Counted from the first letter of the stretch, positions 43,515-52,467 are shown. The stretch is DNA of 64,000 bases from Variovorax sp. V213 (GCF_041154455.1 NZ_AP028664.1:3039001-3103000); one strand, 5' to 3'. Notes: a model not told the origin generated them from the letters alone. Made by a program: numbers and translations.

Positions 43515-44981
43515 TCAGGCCACCGACGGCGTCGGCACGTAGTCGGAGGTATCGGTGGAGGCGTAGTTGAAGGAGATCTCGCCCCAGGTGTCGAGCGCGG
43601 CCGCAAGCGGCGTGCACCACTTGGCCGCGTCGCGCAGGATCTGCGGCCCCTCGTTGGCGATGTCGCGGCCTTCGTTGCGGGCGAGCACCATGGCTTCGAG
43701 CGCCACCCGGTTGGCCGTGGCCCCGGCCTGGATGCCCTGCGGATGCCCGATGGTTCCGCCGCCGAACTGCAGCACCACGTCGTCGCCGAACAGGTCGAGC
43801 AGCTGGTGCATCTGCCCCGCATGGATGCCGCCCGAAGCCACCGGCATCACCTTGCGCAGCGCGCCCCAGTCCTGATCGAAATAGATGCCGCGCGGCAGGT
43901 CGACCTTGGTGTGCGTGTCGCGGCACACGTTGTAATAGCCCTGCACCGTCATCGGGTCGCCCTCGAGCTTGCCGACGGCCGTGCCTGCGTGGATGTGGTC
44001 CACGCCGGCCAGGCGCATCCACTTGGCGATCACGCGGAAGCTCACGCCGTGGTTCTTCTGGCGCGTGTAGGTGCCGTGGCCCGCGCGGTGCAGGTGCAGG
44101 ATCATGTCGTTCTGGCGGCACCAGTGGCTCATCGACTGGATGGCTGTGTAGCCGATGACCAGGTCGACCATCACGATCACCGAGCCGAGCTCTTTGGCGA
44201 ACTGCGCGCGGCGGTACATCTCTTCCATGGTGCCGGCCGTGACGTTGAGGTAGCTGCCCTTGACCTCGCCGGTGGCGGCGCTGGCCTTGTTGACCGCATC
44301 CATCACGAACAGGAAGCGGTCGCGCCAGTGCATGAAGGGCTGAGAGTTGATGTTCTCGTCGTCCTTCATGAAGTCGAGCCCGCCGCGCAGGCCCTCATAC
44401 ACCACGCGGCCGTAGTTGCGGCCCGAAAGGCCGAGCTTCGGCTTGGTGGTTGCGCCCAGCAAGGGCCGGCCGAATTTGTCGAGCCGCTCGCGCTCCACCA
44501 CGATGCCGGTCGGCGGCCCTGGAAAGGTCTTGACGTAGGCGACCGGAAACTTCATGTCTTCCAGCCGCGCGGCCTTCAGCGGCTTGAAGCTGAAGACGTT
44601 GCCGATGATGGAGGCCGTCACGTTGGTGATGGAGCCCTCTTCGAACAACGAGAGGTCGTAAGCCACGTAGCAGAAATACTGCCCCGGGTTGTTGGGCACC
44701 GGCTCCACCTTGTAGGCCTTGGCGCGGTACATGTCGCAGGCGGTGAGGCGGTCGGTCCACACCACGGTCCAGGTCGCGGTGGACGATTCGCCGGCCACCG
44801 CCGCGGCCGCCTCGACGGCGTCCACGCCGTCTTGCGGCGTGATGCGGAACAGCGCGAGGATGTCGGTGTCCTTGGGCTGGTAGTCGCCGTCCCAATAGCC
44901 CATTTGCGCGTACTTCAGCACACCGGCCGAGTAGCGCTTCTTGGCGTCGGTGATCTGGATTGCTTCGTTCATGTTGCCCAT
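43515..44981 (-). CDS. cbbL: RuBisCO large subunit, red-type form I (CbbL)
   Basis: The 488-residue catalytic subunit fixes CO2 on ribulose-1,5-bisphosphate. The carbamylated lysine is K206 in GGLDFMKDDENINSQPF, with the metal-binding D and E two and three residues on. Loop 6 is GTAVGKLEGDP and the phosphate-binding FGGGTIGHPQG lies near the C-terminus. ATG 44981 has AGAGG eight bases upstream and starts MGNMNEAIQITDAKKRY; the extension to 45077 would read through the promoter and is rejected. With CbbX and the long CbbS this is a form IC enzyme. It is the first gene of the operon, controlled by the divergent cbbR. Confidence 0.97.
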   Translation of the reverse strand: MGNMNEAIQITDAKKRYSAGVLKYAQMGYWDGDYQPKDTDILALFRITPQDGVDAVEAAAAVAGESSTATWTVVWTDRLTACDMYRAKAYKVEPVPNNPGQYFCYVAYDLSLFEEGSITNVTASIIGNVFSFKPLKAARLEDMKFPVAYVKTFPGPPTGIVVERERLDKFGRPLLGATTKPKLGLSGRNYGRVVYEGLRGGLDFMKDDENINSQPFMHWRDRFLFVMDAVNKASAATGEVKGSYLNVTAGTMEEMYRRAQFAKELGSVIVMVDLVIGYTAIQSMSHWCRQNDMILHLHRAGHGTYTRQKNHGVSFRVIAKWMRLAGVDHIHAGTAVGKLEGDPMTVQGYYNVCRDTHTKVDLPRGIYFDQDWGALRKVMPVASGGIHAGQMHQLLDLFGDDVVLQFGGGTIGHPQGIQAGATANRVALEAMVLARNEGRDIANEGPQILRDAAKWCTPLAAALDTWGEISFNYASTDTSDYVPTPSVA

Positions 44982-45054
44982 GGAGTGCCTCTCGAGTGAA
45001 GGGGTTTGGTGCTGTCGGTGAAGTGAATGTAGGCCGCATAAAAGATAAAGAAAA

Positions 45055-45084
45055 ATTAAATCTTTTGACATTAGCATTTGCCAA
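45055..45084 (-). promoter_or_regulatory. Putative sigma70 promoter of the cbbLSXYEZFPTKA operon
   Basis: On the minus strand TTGGCA (45084-45079) and TTTAAT (45060-45055) are separated by 18 bases. Transcription would start near 45048, leaving a leader of about 67 bases before cbbL ATG 44981. The -35 overlaps the cbbR promoter. LysR-type T-N11-A patterns (such as T45071 to A45083) lie over the -35, fitting CbbR control. Confidence 0.5.
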
Positions 45085-45093
45085 ACCTAATAT
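45065..45093 (+). promoter_or_regulatory. Putative strong sigma70 promoter of cbbR, leaderless
   Basis: TTGACA (45065-45070) is a perfect -35; 17 bases later lies TAATAT (45088-45093), 4 of 6 to the -10 consensus. The expected start site is 45099-45101, which coincides with the cbbR ATG at 45100. There is no ribosome site before that ATG. Confidence 0.55.
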
Positions 45094-45099
45094 CACCGC

Positions 45100-46077
45100 A
45101 TGCCTCTTTCCAAGCACGCCAGCTTTCGCCAGCTCGCCACCTTCCACGCCGTGGCGCGGCTCGGCAGCGTTTCACTTGCTGCAGACGAAATGCACCTGAC
45201 GCAACCCGCGGTGTCGATACAGATCGGCACGCTCGAGGAGTCGGCCGGCACGCCGCTCTTGCAGCGCACGGGCCGCGGCATCCGCCTGACCGAGGCGGGC
45301 GAACTGCTGGCCGGTTACGCCGGCCGCATCCTCGACCTGTGGCGCGAGGCCGGCGACGAAATGGCCATGCTGCAGGGGGTTTTCTCGGGCACGCTGCGCG
45401 TGGGCGCCATCACCACGGCCGAATACCTGCTGCCGCCGATCCTGGTGAACTTCGCCAAGGAACACCCGAAGGTGAAGGTCAAGCTGCAGGTGGGCAACCG
45501 CGACGAGATCGTTCGCATGCTCGCGGGCCAGGAGATCGACATCGCCATCATGGGCCGCCCTCCCGCGGAGCTGAAGACCGACTCCAGCGCCTTCGCCAAG
45601 CACCCGATGGCTTTTCTCGCGGCGCCCTCGCACCCGCTGATGTCGGCGGCCAAGCCCACGCTCGCCATGCTGTCGGATACGCGCATGCTGGTGCGCGAGC
45701 GCGGCTCGGGCACGCGCACCACGGTCGAACGCTTCTTCAAGGACGAGGGGCTGCCGCTGCGCATCGGCTCGGAGCTGTCGAGCAATGAGGCCATCAAGCA
45801 GATGTGCGCCGCCGGATTCGGCATCGCCTTCCTGTCCATGCATACCTGCGTGCTCGAGATGAACGCCGGCCTCTTGGGCGTGCTGCCGGTGCCGGGCAAT
45901 CCCGTGGTGCGCGACTGGTACGTGATGCACCTGGCGTCGCGGCAGCTGCCGCAGGTGGCGCTGGCGTTCGAGGACTACCTGCGCACGCACGGCCAGGCGC
46001 AGATCCACCAGCAGCTCGGCACGCTGCCGGCGGTGCGCCCCGCTGCAAAAAAACGCAGTATGCGGCGCCCCGCCTGA
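45100..46077 (+). CDS. cbbR: CbbR, LysR-type regulator of the Calvin operon
   Basis: The 325-residue LysR-family protein has the N-terminal helix-turn-helix (residues 8-65; FRQLATFHAVARLGSVSLAA, then HLTQPAVSIQIGTLE) and a co-inducer binding domain (about 95-300). Its divergent position 118 bases from cbbL is the classic CbbR arrangement; CbbR activates the cbb operon in response to metabolites such as RuBP or PEP. The gene appears to be read from a promoter whose start site equals the ATG, so translation is probably leaderless. It ends 21 bases from the stop of the opposing TonB receptor gene. Confidence 0.93.
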   Translation: MPLSKHASFRQLATFHAVARLGSVSLAADEMHLTQPAVSIQIGTLEESAGTPLLQRTGRGIRLTEAGELLAGYAGRILDLWREAGDEMAMLQGVFSGTLRVGAITTAEYLLPPILVNFAKEHPKVKVKLQVGNRDEIVRMLAGQEIDIAIMGRPPAELKTDSSAFAKHPMAFLAAPSHPLMSAAKPTLAMLSDTRMLVRERGSGTRTTVERFFKDEGLPLRIGSELSSNEAIKQMCAAGFGIAFLSMHTCVLEMNAGLLGVLPVPGNPVVRDWYVMHLASRQLPQVALAFEDYLRTHGQAQIHQQLGTLPAVRPAAKKRSMRRPA

Positions 46078-46098
46078 AGAACCTTTCGACGCGCGGCT

Positions 46099-48393
46099 TC
46101 AGACGCCGAGCTGCACGCGCACGCCGACCCACACCGCGCGTGGCGCACCCGGCGCCACGAACTGCGCGTTGCGCCATGCATCGGGCGCCAGAACCGCGCC
46201 GCTCGCATCGAAGCCGCTGCGGCCCAACTGGCCGGCCGTGGCATAGCGGCGGTTGAACACGTTCGCCACCTTGGCAAAAAGCTCCACGTTGCGGCCCAGC
46301 TTCCAGCGCGTCGTGAGGTCGAGCAGCGCATAGCCGCCGATGCGGCCGCTGCCGCTGAAAGCGTCTCCGTCGGGCGTGTGCAGGCCGTTCTCGTTGCCGC
46401 GCACCGTCTGCCGCGAGTAGGCGCGGTACTGCGCGCCGAGCGTCCAGCTGGATGTCACGCGCCAGTCGGCATTGAACTTGAGCGAATGCGCCGGCAGACC
46501 CGGCAGGCGATCGCCGCGCCGCACCGCGATTTCGCCTTCGCCGGTGCAGGCGGGGCTGGTCTCTGCGCTGCTGTTCGCTTCAGCCACCAGGCAGGCCGGG
46601 GAGTCGTATCGCGCCCGCAGGTAGCTGTACGACAGCGACCAGTCGAAGCGGTCGGTCTGCTGCGAGAGGCCGAGTTCCACACCCTGGCGCAGGGTGCGCC
46701 CGAAGTTGCTGAAGTAGCCGCGCGAGAGCCCGCTGCTGACAAACAGCAGGTCGTCCTTGTTGACCGTGCGGAACACCGATGCATTCCATCGCAGGCCCGG
46801 CGCGAAGGTCCCGCGCAGGCCGGTTTCGAAGGTCTGCGACACCACCTGCTTGAGCGGCGGATCGGACTGCAGCGCGTTGGGCAGCACGCAGGCGTTCTGC
46901 GGATCGGAGCAGCCCAGCTCGATGGGGCTCGGCGCGCGGCTGCCCTGGCTCCAGCCCGCATAGGCCGTAAGCTGCGGCGTGGCCTGCCACGTGAGGCCGA
47001 TGGCGGGGTTGAACTTCTTGTAGCGGCCTTCGCCGTCGAGCTGGGTGGAAAGCCCGAGCAAGGCGCGCCCGTCGTCGCGGGTCGTCACGCGGGTGTCGTT
47101 GTAGCGGCCCGAAAGGCTGAGCTGCAGGTCCGGCCGCAGCGTCACCAGGTCGGAAAAATAGACGCTCGCGGTGCGGCTCTTGCCCGCGAGCAGCGCGTCG
47201 ACTTCGGCCTCTTCCTGCGGCACCACGGCGCGCGTCGCATCGAGAATGCCTTCGGCCTCGGTCTGCAGGAAATGCGTGCGCGCCCGGTCCACCGAGGCGC
47301 CGAAGGTGAGCTGATGAATGCCCGCGGTATAGGTCGACTGCAGCGCCACGCCTTCGCCGTGCTGGCGCGTATAGGTGCGGTTCTCCACGCCCGAATTTCC
47401 GTTCTCGGTCGGATTGAAGTCGTCGTTCAGGTCGCCGTTGAGCGTGCTGTAGCGCGAGCGCCGCGTGTACGCGGTCATCGAGATCGTCTGCTGGTCGCTC
47501 AATCGATAGCTGCCGTTGAGCGTCAGCATCGACATGCGGTTGCCGGTACGGTCGGGCCGCGTATAGACCTGCTTGCGGTCCTGCATCAGCATGGACTCGG
47601 GCAGCAGGCCGTTGCCCACCAGCCGGTTGTCGCCATGGGTAAAGCTCAGATCCCACGAGAGCCTGCCGCTGTCTTGCCCCACCTTGGCAAACAGCTGGCG
47701 CACGCGCGAAGGCGAGTAGTTGCGCCAGCCGTCTTCGTTGAGCCCGCCGAACGCGAGGAACAGGTGCCCGCCGTCGGCGAGCTTCCGGCCGTGCGAAAGC
47801 TCGGTGCTCACGCGGCCGAAGGAGCCGGCCTGCAGCTCCAGCTCGGTGCCCGGATGCGTGTCGCCCCGCTTGGTCTGCAGCGACAGCGCGCCGCCGAGCG
47901 TGTTCAGGCCGAACAGGGGGTTGGAGCCCGGCAGCAGCGTGATGCTGGAGATGGCCGCCTTCGGAATCAGGTCCCAGTTCACCACGTCGCCGAAGGGCTC
48001 GTTGATGCGCACGCCGTCCTGGTACACCGACAGGCCCTGCGGTGTTCCGAGCACCGGGCTCGCACTGAAGCCGCGGTAGTTCACGTCGACCTGGTACGGG
48101 TTGCCCTGGATCTCGTTCACGTTCACGCTCGGCATCTGCGTGGCCAGGAAGTCGGGCAGGTTCAGGCTCTGCGCGCGGCGCAGGTGCAGGTCGTCGGCGG
48201 TCTGCACGTTGGACGGAATCTGGTCCTTCGGCACCTCGATGCCCGGCACGGGCGTGGTGCTGACCACCTCCACGGTCGGCAGGCTGCCCGCCTGCGGCGC
48301 GGTTTCCTGCGCCTGTCCCGGCGTCGGGCAGGCCGCGGCGGCCACGGCAAGGCCGATCAGGCCGCGCCTCGCTTGCTTGTTCGGTCGGATCAC
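46099..48393 (-). CDS. TonB-dependent outer-membrane receptor, candidate lanthanide/metallophore importer
   Basis: The 764-residue protein has a signal peptide (about 1-28, ending PGQAQ), a possible TonB box near LPTVEVVS and a plug domain (about 50-190; DVNYRGFSASPVLGTPQGLSVYQDGVRIN, SNPLFGLNTLGGALSL). The 22-strand barrel extends to the C-terminal VWVGVRVQLGV. It matches the siderophore/vitamin receptor type. It is the last gene of the six-gene operon divergent from xoxF, 15 bases after the Bug-family gene. In Methylorubrum a TonB receptor (LutH) next to a comparable ABC system imports lanthanide complexes; the same role is inferred here from context. Confidence 0.85.
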   Translation of the reverse strand: MIRPNKQARRGLIGLAVAAAACPTPGQAQETAPQAGSLPTVEVVSTTPVPGIEVPKDQIPSNVQTADDLHLRRAQSLNLPDFLATQMPSVNVNEIQGNPYQVDVNYRGFSASPVLGTPQGLSVYQDGVRINEPFGDVVNWDLIPKAAISSITLLPGSNPLFGLNTLGGALSLQTKRGDTHPGTELELQAGSFGRVSTELSHGRKLADGGHLFLAFGGLNEDGWRNYSPSRVRQLFAKVGQDSGRLSWDLSFTHGDNRLVGNGLLPESMLMQDRKQVYTRPDRTGNRMSMLTLNGSYRLSDQQTISMTAYTRRSRYSTLNGDLNDDFNPTENGNSGVENRTYTRQHGEGVALQSTYTAGIHQLTFGASVDRARTHFLQTEAEGILDATRAVVPQEEAEVDALLAGKSRTASVYFSDLVTLRPDLQLSLSGRYNDTRVTTRDDGRALLGLSTQLDGEGRYKKFNPAIGLTWQATPQLTAYAGWSQGSRAPSPIELGCSDPQNACVLPNALQSDPPLKQVVSQTFETGLRGTFAPGLRWNASVFRTVNKDDLLFVSSGLSRGYFSNFGRTLRQGVELGLSQQTDRFDWSLSYSYLRARYDSPACLVAEANSSAETSPACTGEGEIAVRRGDRLPGLPAHSLKFNADWRVTSSWTLGAQYRAYSRQTVRGNENGLHTPDGDAFSGSGRIGGYALLDLTTRWKLGRNVELFAKVANVFNRRYATAGQLGRSGFDASGAVLAPDAWRNAQFVAPGAPRAVWVGVRVQLGV

Positions 48394-48408
48394 AGTGCTT
48401 TCCCCTCC

Positions 48409-49404
48409 TCAGGTGCCGGTGCGCGCAAGGCCCAGCCTCTCCACGATGGCGCGCTCCTGCGCGAAGATCTCGCGGCACGATTGCGCGTACGCCTCCGGCC
48501 CGAGGTAATCGACCTCCTGGTCGTACTTGGCCAGCTCGTCCTTGAAGCGCTGATCGAACATGGCTTTCTTGAATGCGTCGTGCAGCGCCGCCACCACCGC
48601 GCGCGACATGCCTCGCGGCCCGGCCAGTCCATACGGCGACTTGGCCACGATGTCGAAACCTAGCTCGCGCAGCACGGGTACCTGCGGCCAGCGCTTCGAA
48701 CGCTCGCCCGAAAAGATCGCCAAAAGCCGCAGCGTGCCCGAGTCGACCGCGGGTCCGAAGCCGGTGGAATTGACACCGGCCATCACCTGGCCGCCCGCGA
48801 TCGCATTCAGCTGCTCGGCGGTTCCCTTGTACGGCACGTGGATGTAGCGCAGGCCGCGCGCCGTGAACAGTGCCTCCAGCACCATGTGCGGCGTGGTACC
48901 GATGCCGTTGGTGGCAATGGTCAGCTCGCCGGGCCGTGCACGCGCGAACGCGAACATGTCTTCCAGCGAACGAAAGCCGCTGCCCGCCGCCACCAGCACG
49001 CCGAAGGTCACGCTGGAGACCTGGATGATCGGCGTCACGTCGCGGATCGGATCCCACAGCACCCTTTGCGTGTGCGGCGCGCGGAACACCGTCTGCGGCA
49101 TCTGGGCGATGGTGTAGCCGTCGGGCCGCGCCTGCTGCAGCACCGGCATGGCCAGCGTGCCGCCGGCACCGCCGCGGTTCTCGGTGAGCACCGGCTGCCC
49201 CAGCGCGACCGAGGCCAGTTCGGCCAGGATCCGCAGAGAGATGTCGGTGGCGCCGCCCGCGGGCCAGGGCACCCAGAGCGTGACCGGACGGGAAGGAAAG
49301 GGCTCGGTCGACGCCACGGCGCGCGCCAGCGGCAATGCGCCCAGCGCCAGCGCGCCCGCATTGCGCAGCCAGCGGCGACGGGTGGCAGCGCCCTGCCCGT
49401 TCAT
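48409..49404 (-). CDS. Bug-family (TctC-like) periplasmic binding protein in the lanthanide transport operon
   Basis: The 331-residue protein has an N-terminus resembling a Tat or Sec signal (RRRWLRNAGALALGALPLARAVAS). The Bug fold follows: PSRPVTLWVPWPAGGATDI, the NRGGAGGTLAM loop, HVPYKGTAEQLNAIAGGQV and VPVLRELGFDIVAKSPYGLAGP. Bug proteins usually bind carboxylates for TctAB transporters, but no TctAB gene is present. ATG 49404 overlaps the permease stop (49401-49404), so it is an integral operon member between the ABC permease and the TonB receptor. A ligand such as a citrate- or other carboxylate-type metal chelate is plausible but unproven. Confidence 0.85.
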   Translation of the reverse strand: MNGQGAATRRRWLRNAGALALGALPLARAVASTEPFPSRPVTLWVPWPAGGATDISLRILAELASVALGQPVLTENRGGAGGTLAMPVLQQARPDGYTIAQMPQTVFRAPHTQRVLWDPIRDVTPIIQVSSVTFGVLVAAGSGFRSLEDMFAFARARPGELTIATNGIGTTPHMVLEALFTARGLRYIHVPYKGTAEQLNAIAGGQVMAGVNSTGFGPAVDSGTLRLLAIFSGERSKRWPQVPVLRELGFDIVAKSPYGLAGPRGMSRAVVAALHDAFKKAMFDQRFKDELAKYDQEVDYLGPEAYAQSCREIFAQERAIVERLGLARTGT

Positions 49405-50291
49405 GGCCCGCCTCCGCCACGCTTGGTCAGGCCGCCGAAGCCGCGCTGCGGGTCGTAGCCCCAGCACGCGAGGCCGAAGAAAACGACCAGGCAGCCGAGC
49501 ACCACATACGGGGCGAGGCCCGGGTCCTTGCCGTAGAGCGCGAAGCGGACCCACTCCACGGCATAAGTGAAGGGGTTGAAGCGCGCCAGCTGGTACACCC
49601 ACTCGGCCCCGGACTCCTGCAGCTTCCACAACGGATACAGCGCGGTCGAGAGGAAGTACATCGGAAAGATGACGAAGTTCATCGTGCCCGCGAAGTTCTC
49701 CAGCTGCTTGATGTGCACCGACAGCAGCAGGCCGAGCGCGCCCAGCATGAGCGCGCCGGCGGCCAGCGCCACCAGCGCATGCAGGCCGGAGAGCGACAGC
49801 AGTGGCAGTTCGGTGCCGATGAGCGCCGCCACGACCACGAAGGCCAGCGCCTGCAGCACCGACAGCAGCGCGGTGGCGCAAAGCTTAGAGAACAGCAGCC
49901 ACGGCCGCGGCAGCGGCGCGGTGAGCAGGAGGCGCATCAGCCCCATCTCGCGGTCGTACACCATGGCGAGCGACGACTGCATGCCGTTGAACAGCAGCAC
50001 CATGCCGACCAGCCCCGGCACGATGTAGACGTCGTACGGAATGTAGGTGTCGTAGGGCTCGACGATCGCCACGCCGAACACGTTGCGAAAGCCCGCCGCG
50101 AACACGGCCAGCCACAACAGCGGCCGAACCAGCGCCGACACCAGCCGCCCGGTCTGCTGCGAGAACTTGTAGAGCTCGCGCAGCATGATGGCACGCATCG
50201 CCTGCAGCGCGTGAGGCACACCCCGTCTCGCCAGCGGCTCGGCGTTTTCTCCCGCGGGGGTCTTTGCTGTCTTCAGCGTGCGGTCGGACAT
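49401..50291 (-). CDS. ABC transporter permease, PedC type (PQQ-alcohol dehydrogenase associated)
   Basis: The 296-residue ABC-2-type membrane protein has six helices: for example LVRPLLWLAVFAAGF (about 50-65), IVPGLVGMVLLFNGM, LLSVLQALAFVVVAALIGTELP, LVALAAGALMLGALGLLLSV and VVLGCLVVFFGLACW at the end. Its loop MAYDREMG-like MVYDREMGLMRLLLTAPLPR is typical of ABC-2 permeases. It matches the PQQ-alcohol-associated permease PedC. In Pseudomonas putida the PedA1A2BC system is needed for growth at low lanthanide supply. It overlaps the binding-protein gene (50273-50291) and the Bug gene. Confidence 0.88.
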   Translation of the reverse strand: MSDRTLKTAKTPAGENAEPLARRGVPHALQAMRAIMLRELYKFSQQTGRLVSALVRPLLWLAVFAAGFRNVFGVAIVEPYDTYIPYDVYIVPGLVGMVLLFNGMQSSLAMVYDREMGLMRLLLTAPLPRPWLLFSKLCATALLSVLQALAFVVVAALIGTELPLLSLSGLHALVALAAGALMLGALGLLLSVHIKQLENFAGTMNFVIFPMYFLSTALYPLWKLQESGAEWVYQLARFNPFTYAVEWVRFALYGKDPGLAPYVVLGCLVVFFGLACWGYDPQRGFGGLTKRGGGGP

Positions 50292-51460
50292 AGCTTCTCC
50301 GGTGCGTCGGCGCCCAGCGTGTCGAGCACGTCGCGCGGATGCAGCATGCCCTCGGCCGGGGCCTGCGAGATCACGCCCTGCCCGTCGCTCAACAGCATGG
50401 GCTGGCGCAACTGGCCGTCCCAGGCGCGAAAGCTCAGGTTGGTGCCCTTGGAGCCGTCGAGGGTGCCCTTGGCGATGGCCTGGGCCCACGCTGCGTTCGG
50501 GCCTTTGGGCGCGCCAATGGCGGCTGCCGCCAGGGTCTTGCCGGCCATCCACGCGGCCCAGTCCTGCGCCGTCATCGGGCGCTTGGCCGCCTTGGCAAAA
50601 CGGCGCGACACCTGCGGCGCGCCGTAGCGTTCGAACTGCGCATGCCAGGCCAGCGCCACCAGCCCGCCGTCGCCCACCACCGGCCGCGGCAGCACGGTGC
50701 GGTACGGCAGCGTGCGGGCAAATTCGCCGTCGCTGTCGACCACCCACACCGCGTCATAGCTGTTGCCGGCCGTGAGCAGCAGCGTGTTGGCAAGGTCGCG
50801 CTCGCGCGGATCGGCCGAGAGCTTGAAAGGCTTGCTGGCCACCACCTGCAACCCGTAGCGCTTGATCGAAGCCTGCACGGTGGCCGCGCGCATGGCGTCT
50901 TGCGGACTGCCGCCCACCAGCAGGAGCAGCTTGCTCCATTTGCGTGACACCAGCGTCTGCGCCAGCGCATCGCTGCGCATGCGTTCGCTTGGAATCAAAT
51001 GGAACAGGCGGGCCCGGCAGTCCTGTTGGCGCAGGCGGTCGGATGCCTCGCTGAGATTCAGCACCGGCAGCTTCACGGCATCGGCCACGGCCAGCGTCCA
51101 GTCCGCCGGCAGGTCGGTCAGCAGCACCGCCGCGCCGGCTTTCTCGGCCGCCACGGCCGCGGCGCGCGCCGCATCGAGCGAAGCGGCCGCCGCGCTGGCC
51201 AGCGCCACCTCGGCACCGGCCGCGTCGAGCTCGAACTTGGCCTCGTCGAGCGCCACCTCGACCCCTTCGGCCAGCGGACCGCCGGGATGTCCGAGGTAGG
51301 CCCGCTCGGTGCGCGTGCGCTCCATGCGCGGATCGTCGGCGGGCGTGATCAGCGTCGCCTTGAGTACCGCCGCGCCAACCGGGCCCACCGCAAAGGGCGC
51401 GACGAGCGCCGCGGCCAGCCACGGGGTCAAAAGCCGGCAAACCGTTGCGCGCAGCCTCAT
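50273..51460 (-). CDS. ABC transporter substrate-binding protein, PQQ-alcohol dehydrogenase system
   Basis: The 395-residue protein has a signal peptide (LLTPWLAAALVAPFAVGPVGA, cleaved near residue 30) and a branched-chain-amino-acid-type periplasmic binding fold (VLKATLITPADDPRMERTRTERAYLG, then KLLLLVGGSPQDAMRAATVQAS and VWVVDSDGEFARTLPYRT). This subfamily is found with PQQ dehydrogenases and corresponds to the TIGR03863-type SBP. The operon context, beta-propeller upstream and permease downstream with overlaps on both sides, places it in the lanthanide-associated ABC system. Whether it binds Ln, a chelate or a redox cofactor is not known. Confidence 0.88.
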   Translation of the reverse strand: MRLRATVCRLLTPWLAAALVAPFAVGPVGAAVLKATLITPADDPRMERTRTERAYLGHPGGPLAEGVEVALDEAKFELDAAGAEVALASAAAASLDAARAAAVAAEKAGAAVLLTDLPADWTLAVADAVKLPVLNLSEASDRLRQQDCRARLFHLIPSERMRSDALAQTLVSRKWSKLLLLVGGSPQDAMRAATVQASIKRYGLQVVASKPFKLSADPRERDLANTLLLTAGNSYDAVWVVDSDGEFARTLPYRTVLPRPVVGDGGLVALAWHAQFERYGAPQVSRRFAKAAKRPMTAQDWAAWMAGKTLAAAAIGAPKGPNAAWAQAIAKGTLDGSKGTNLSFRAWDGQLRQPMLLSDGQGVISQAPAEGMLHPRDVLDTLGADAPEKLCPTAR

Positions 51461-52467
51461 TCGACGATCACGAGCCCATAGGGCACGCGTCCCACCGGAA
51501 CGCTCTTGATGGCCTTCGCGCCGGCCACATCGACCACGGTCACGTCGTCGCTCAGTCCGTTGACCACATAGAGCCGCGCCTGCGCCTTGTCGAGCGTGAC
51601 GTTCCAGGCCCGCTTGCCGACCAGCACCAGCGAACTCACCTTGCGGCCCGGCACGTCCACGAAGGCCACGTGGTTGGCGCGGCCGAGGCCCACGAAGGCG
51701 CGCTTGCCGTCGCTCGTCATCTGGATGCCCACCGGCGTGATGTCTTCGGCGCGCGCGCCCTTGACTTCGAACTTCAGCGTGCCGGTCACCTCGTGCGTGG
51801 CGGTGGAGACGATGCTGACACTGGCTCCCAGCTCGTTGGTGACCCACAGCTCCTTGCCGTCGGGCGTGATGGCCATGCGCCGCGGGCGTTTGCCGACCCG
51901 GATATTCTTCACCACCTTGCCGCTGGCGGTGTCGATCACGTGCACGAGGCTCGCCACCTCCGAGGTCACGTACAGGGTCTTGCCGTCCGCGCTCACCTTG
52001 ACGCCCTCCGGCTCCGCGCCCACCTTGACCGAGCGCAGCTTCTTGCCGCTGGCCGCATCGATGAAGCTGGCCTCGCCCGCGTCTTCGTTGGAAACGTAGA
52101 TCACCTTGCCGTCCGGCGACAGGTCGAAGGCCTCGGGTTCGTCGCCGAGCGGAATGCGCCGCACCGACTTGCCGCTCGCGGGGTCGATCAGGTCGGCCTG
52201 GTTGGAGTCGGTGCAGGCCACCATGATCTGGCGCTCGGGCGTGAGCTGGATGTGGCGCGCGCGCTTGCAGGTCGGGATCGTGCCTTTCACGGCAAGGGTA
52301 CCCACGTCGATCATCGTGAGCGCGTTGTCCTTTTCGCTCGACACATAGGCGGTGCCCTGCGACAGCGCAGCACCGCTCGCCGCGGCCAGCACGAGCGCGA
52401 GCGCGCTACGGCTGCAAGCCCCGCGAACGAGCGCGCCGGGAAGCGAAAGGAAGGAAGGTTGCGGCAT
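51457..52467 (-). CDS. YVTN beta-propeller protein of the PQQ/lanthanide ABC operon
   Basis: The 336-residue protein has a signal peptide (GACSRSALALVLAAASGAALSQ) and then six to seven YVTN-type blades recognisable by VIDTASGKVVKNI, GKTLYVTSE, SPDGKVIYVSNED and ITPDGKELWVTNE repeats. TIGRFAM describes this as the PQQ-dependent catabolism-associated beta-propeller; it is periplasmic. Its stop overlaps the binding-protein start (51457-51460), and it lies 41 bases after the ATPase gene. The ATPase-propeller-SBP-permease order is the same as in PedA1A2BC loci. Its role may be metal or PQQ handling; this is inference. Confidence 0.88.
   Translation of the reverse strand: MPQPSFLSLPGALVRGACSRSALALVLAAASGAALSQGTAYVSSEKDNALTMIDVGTLAVKGTIPTCKRARHIQLTPERQIMVACTDSNQADLIDPASGKSVRRIPLGDEPEAFDLSPDGKVIYVSNEDAGEASFIDAASGKKLRSVKVGAEPEGVKVSADGKTLYVTSEVASLVHVIDTASGKVVKNIRVGKRPRRMAITPDGKELWVTNELGASVSIVSTATHEVTGTLKFEVKGARAEDITPVGIQMTSDGKRAFVGLGRANHVAFVDVPGRKVSSLVLVGKRAWNVTLDKAQARLYVVNGLSDDVTVVDVAGAKAIKSVPVGRVPYGLVIVE

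Noticed and set aside
41285..43822. An 845-residue frame ending in CbbY
   Set aside because: Sequence upstream of 42088 is out of frame with cbbX, cbbS and cbbL; the true gene starts at 42088.
46378..49420. Long plus- and minus-strand frames across the TonB receptor and Bug genes
   Set aside because: They overlap the receptor in other frames and have no recognisable protein features.
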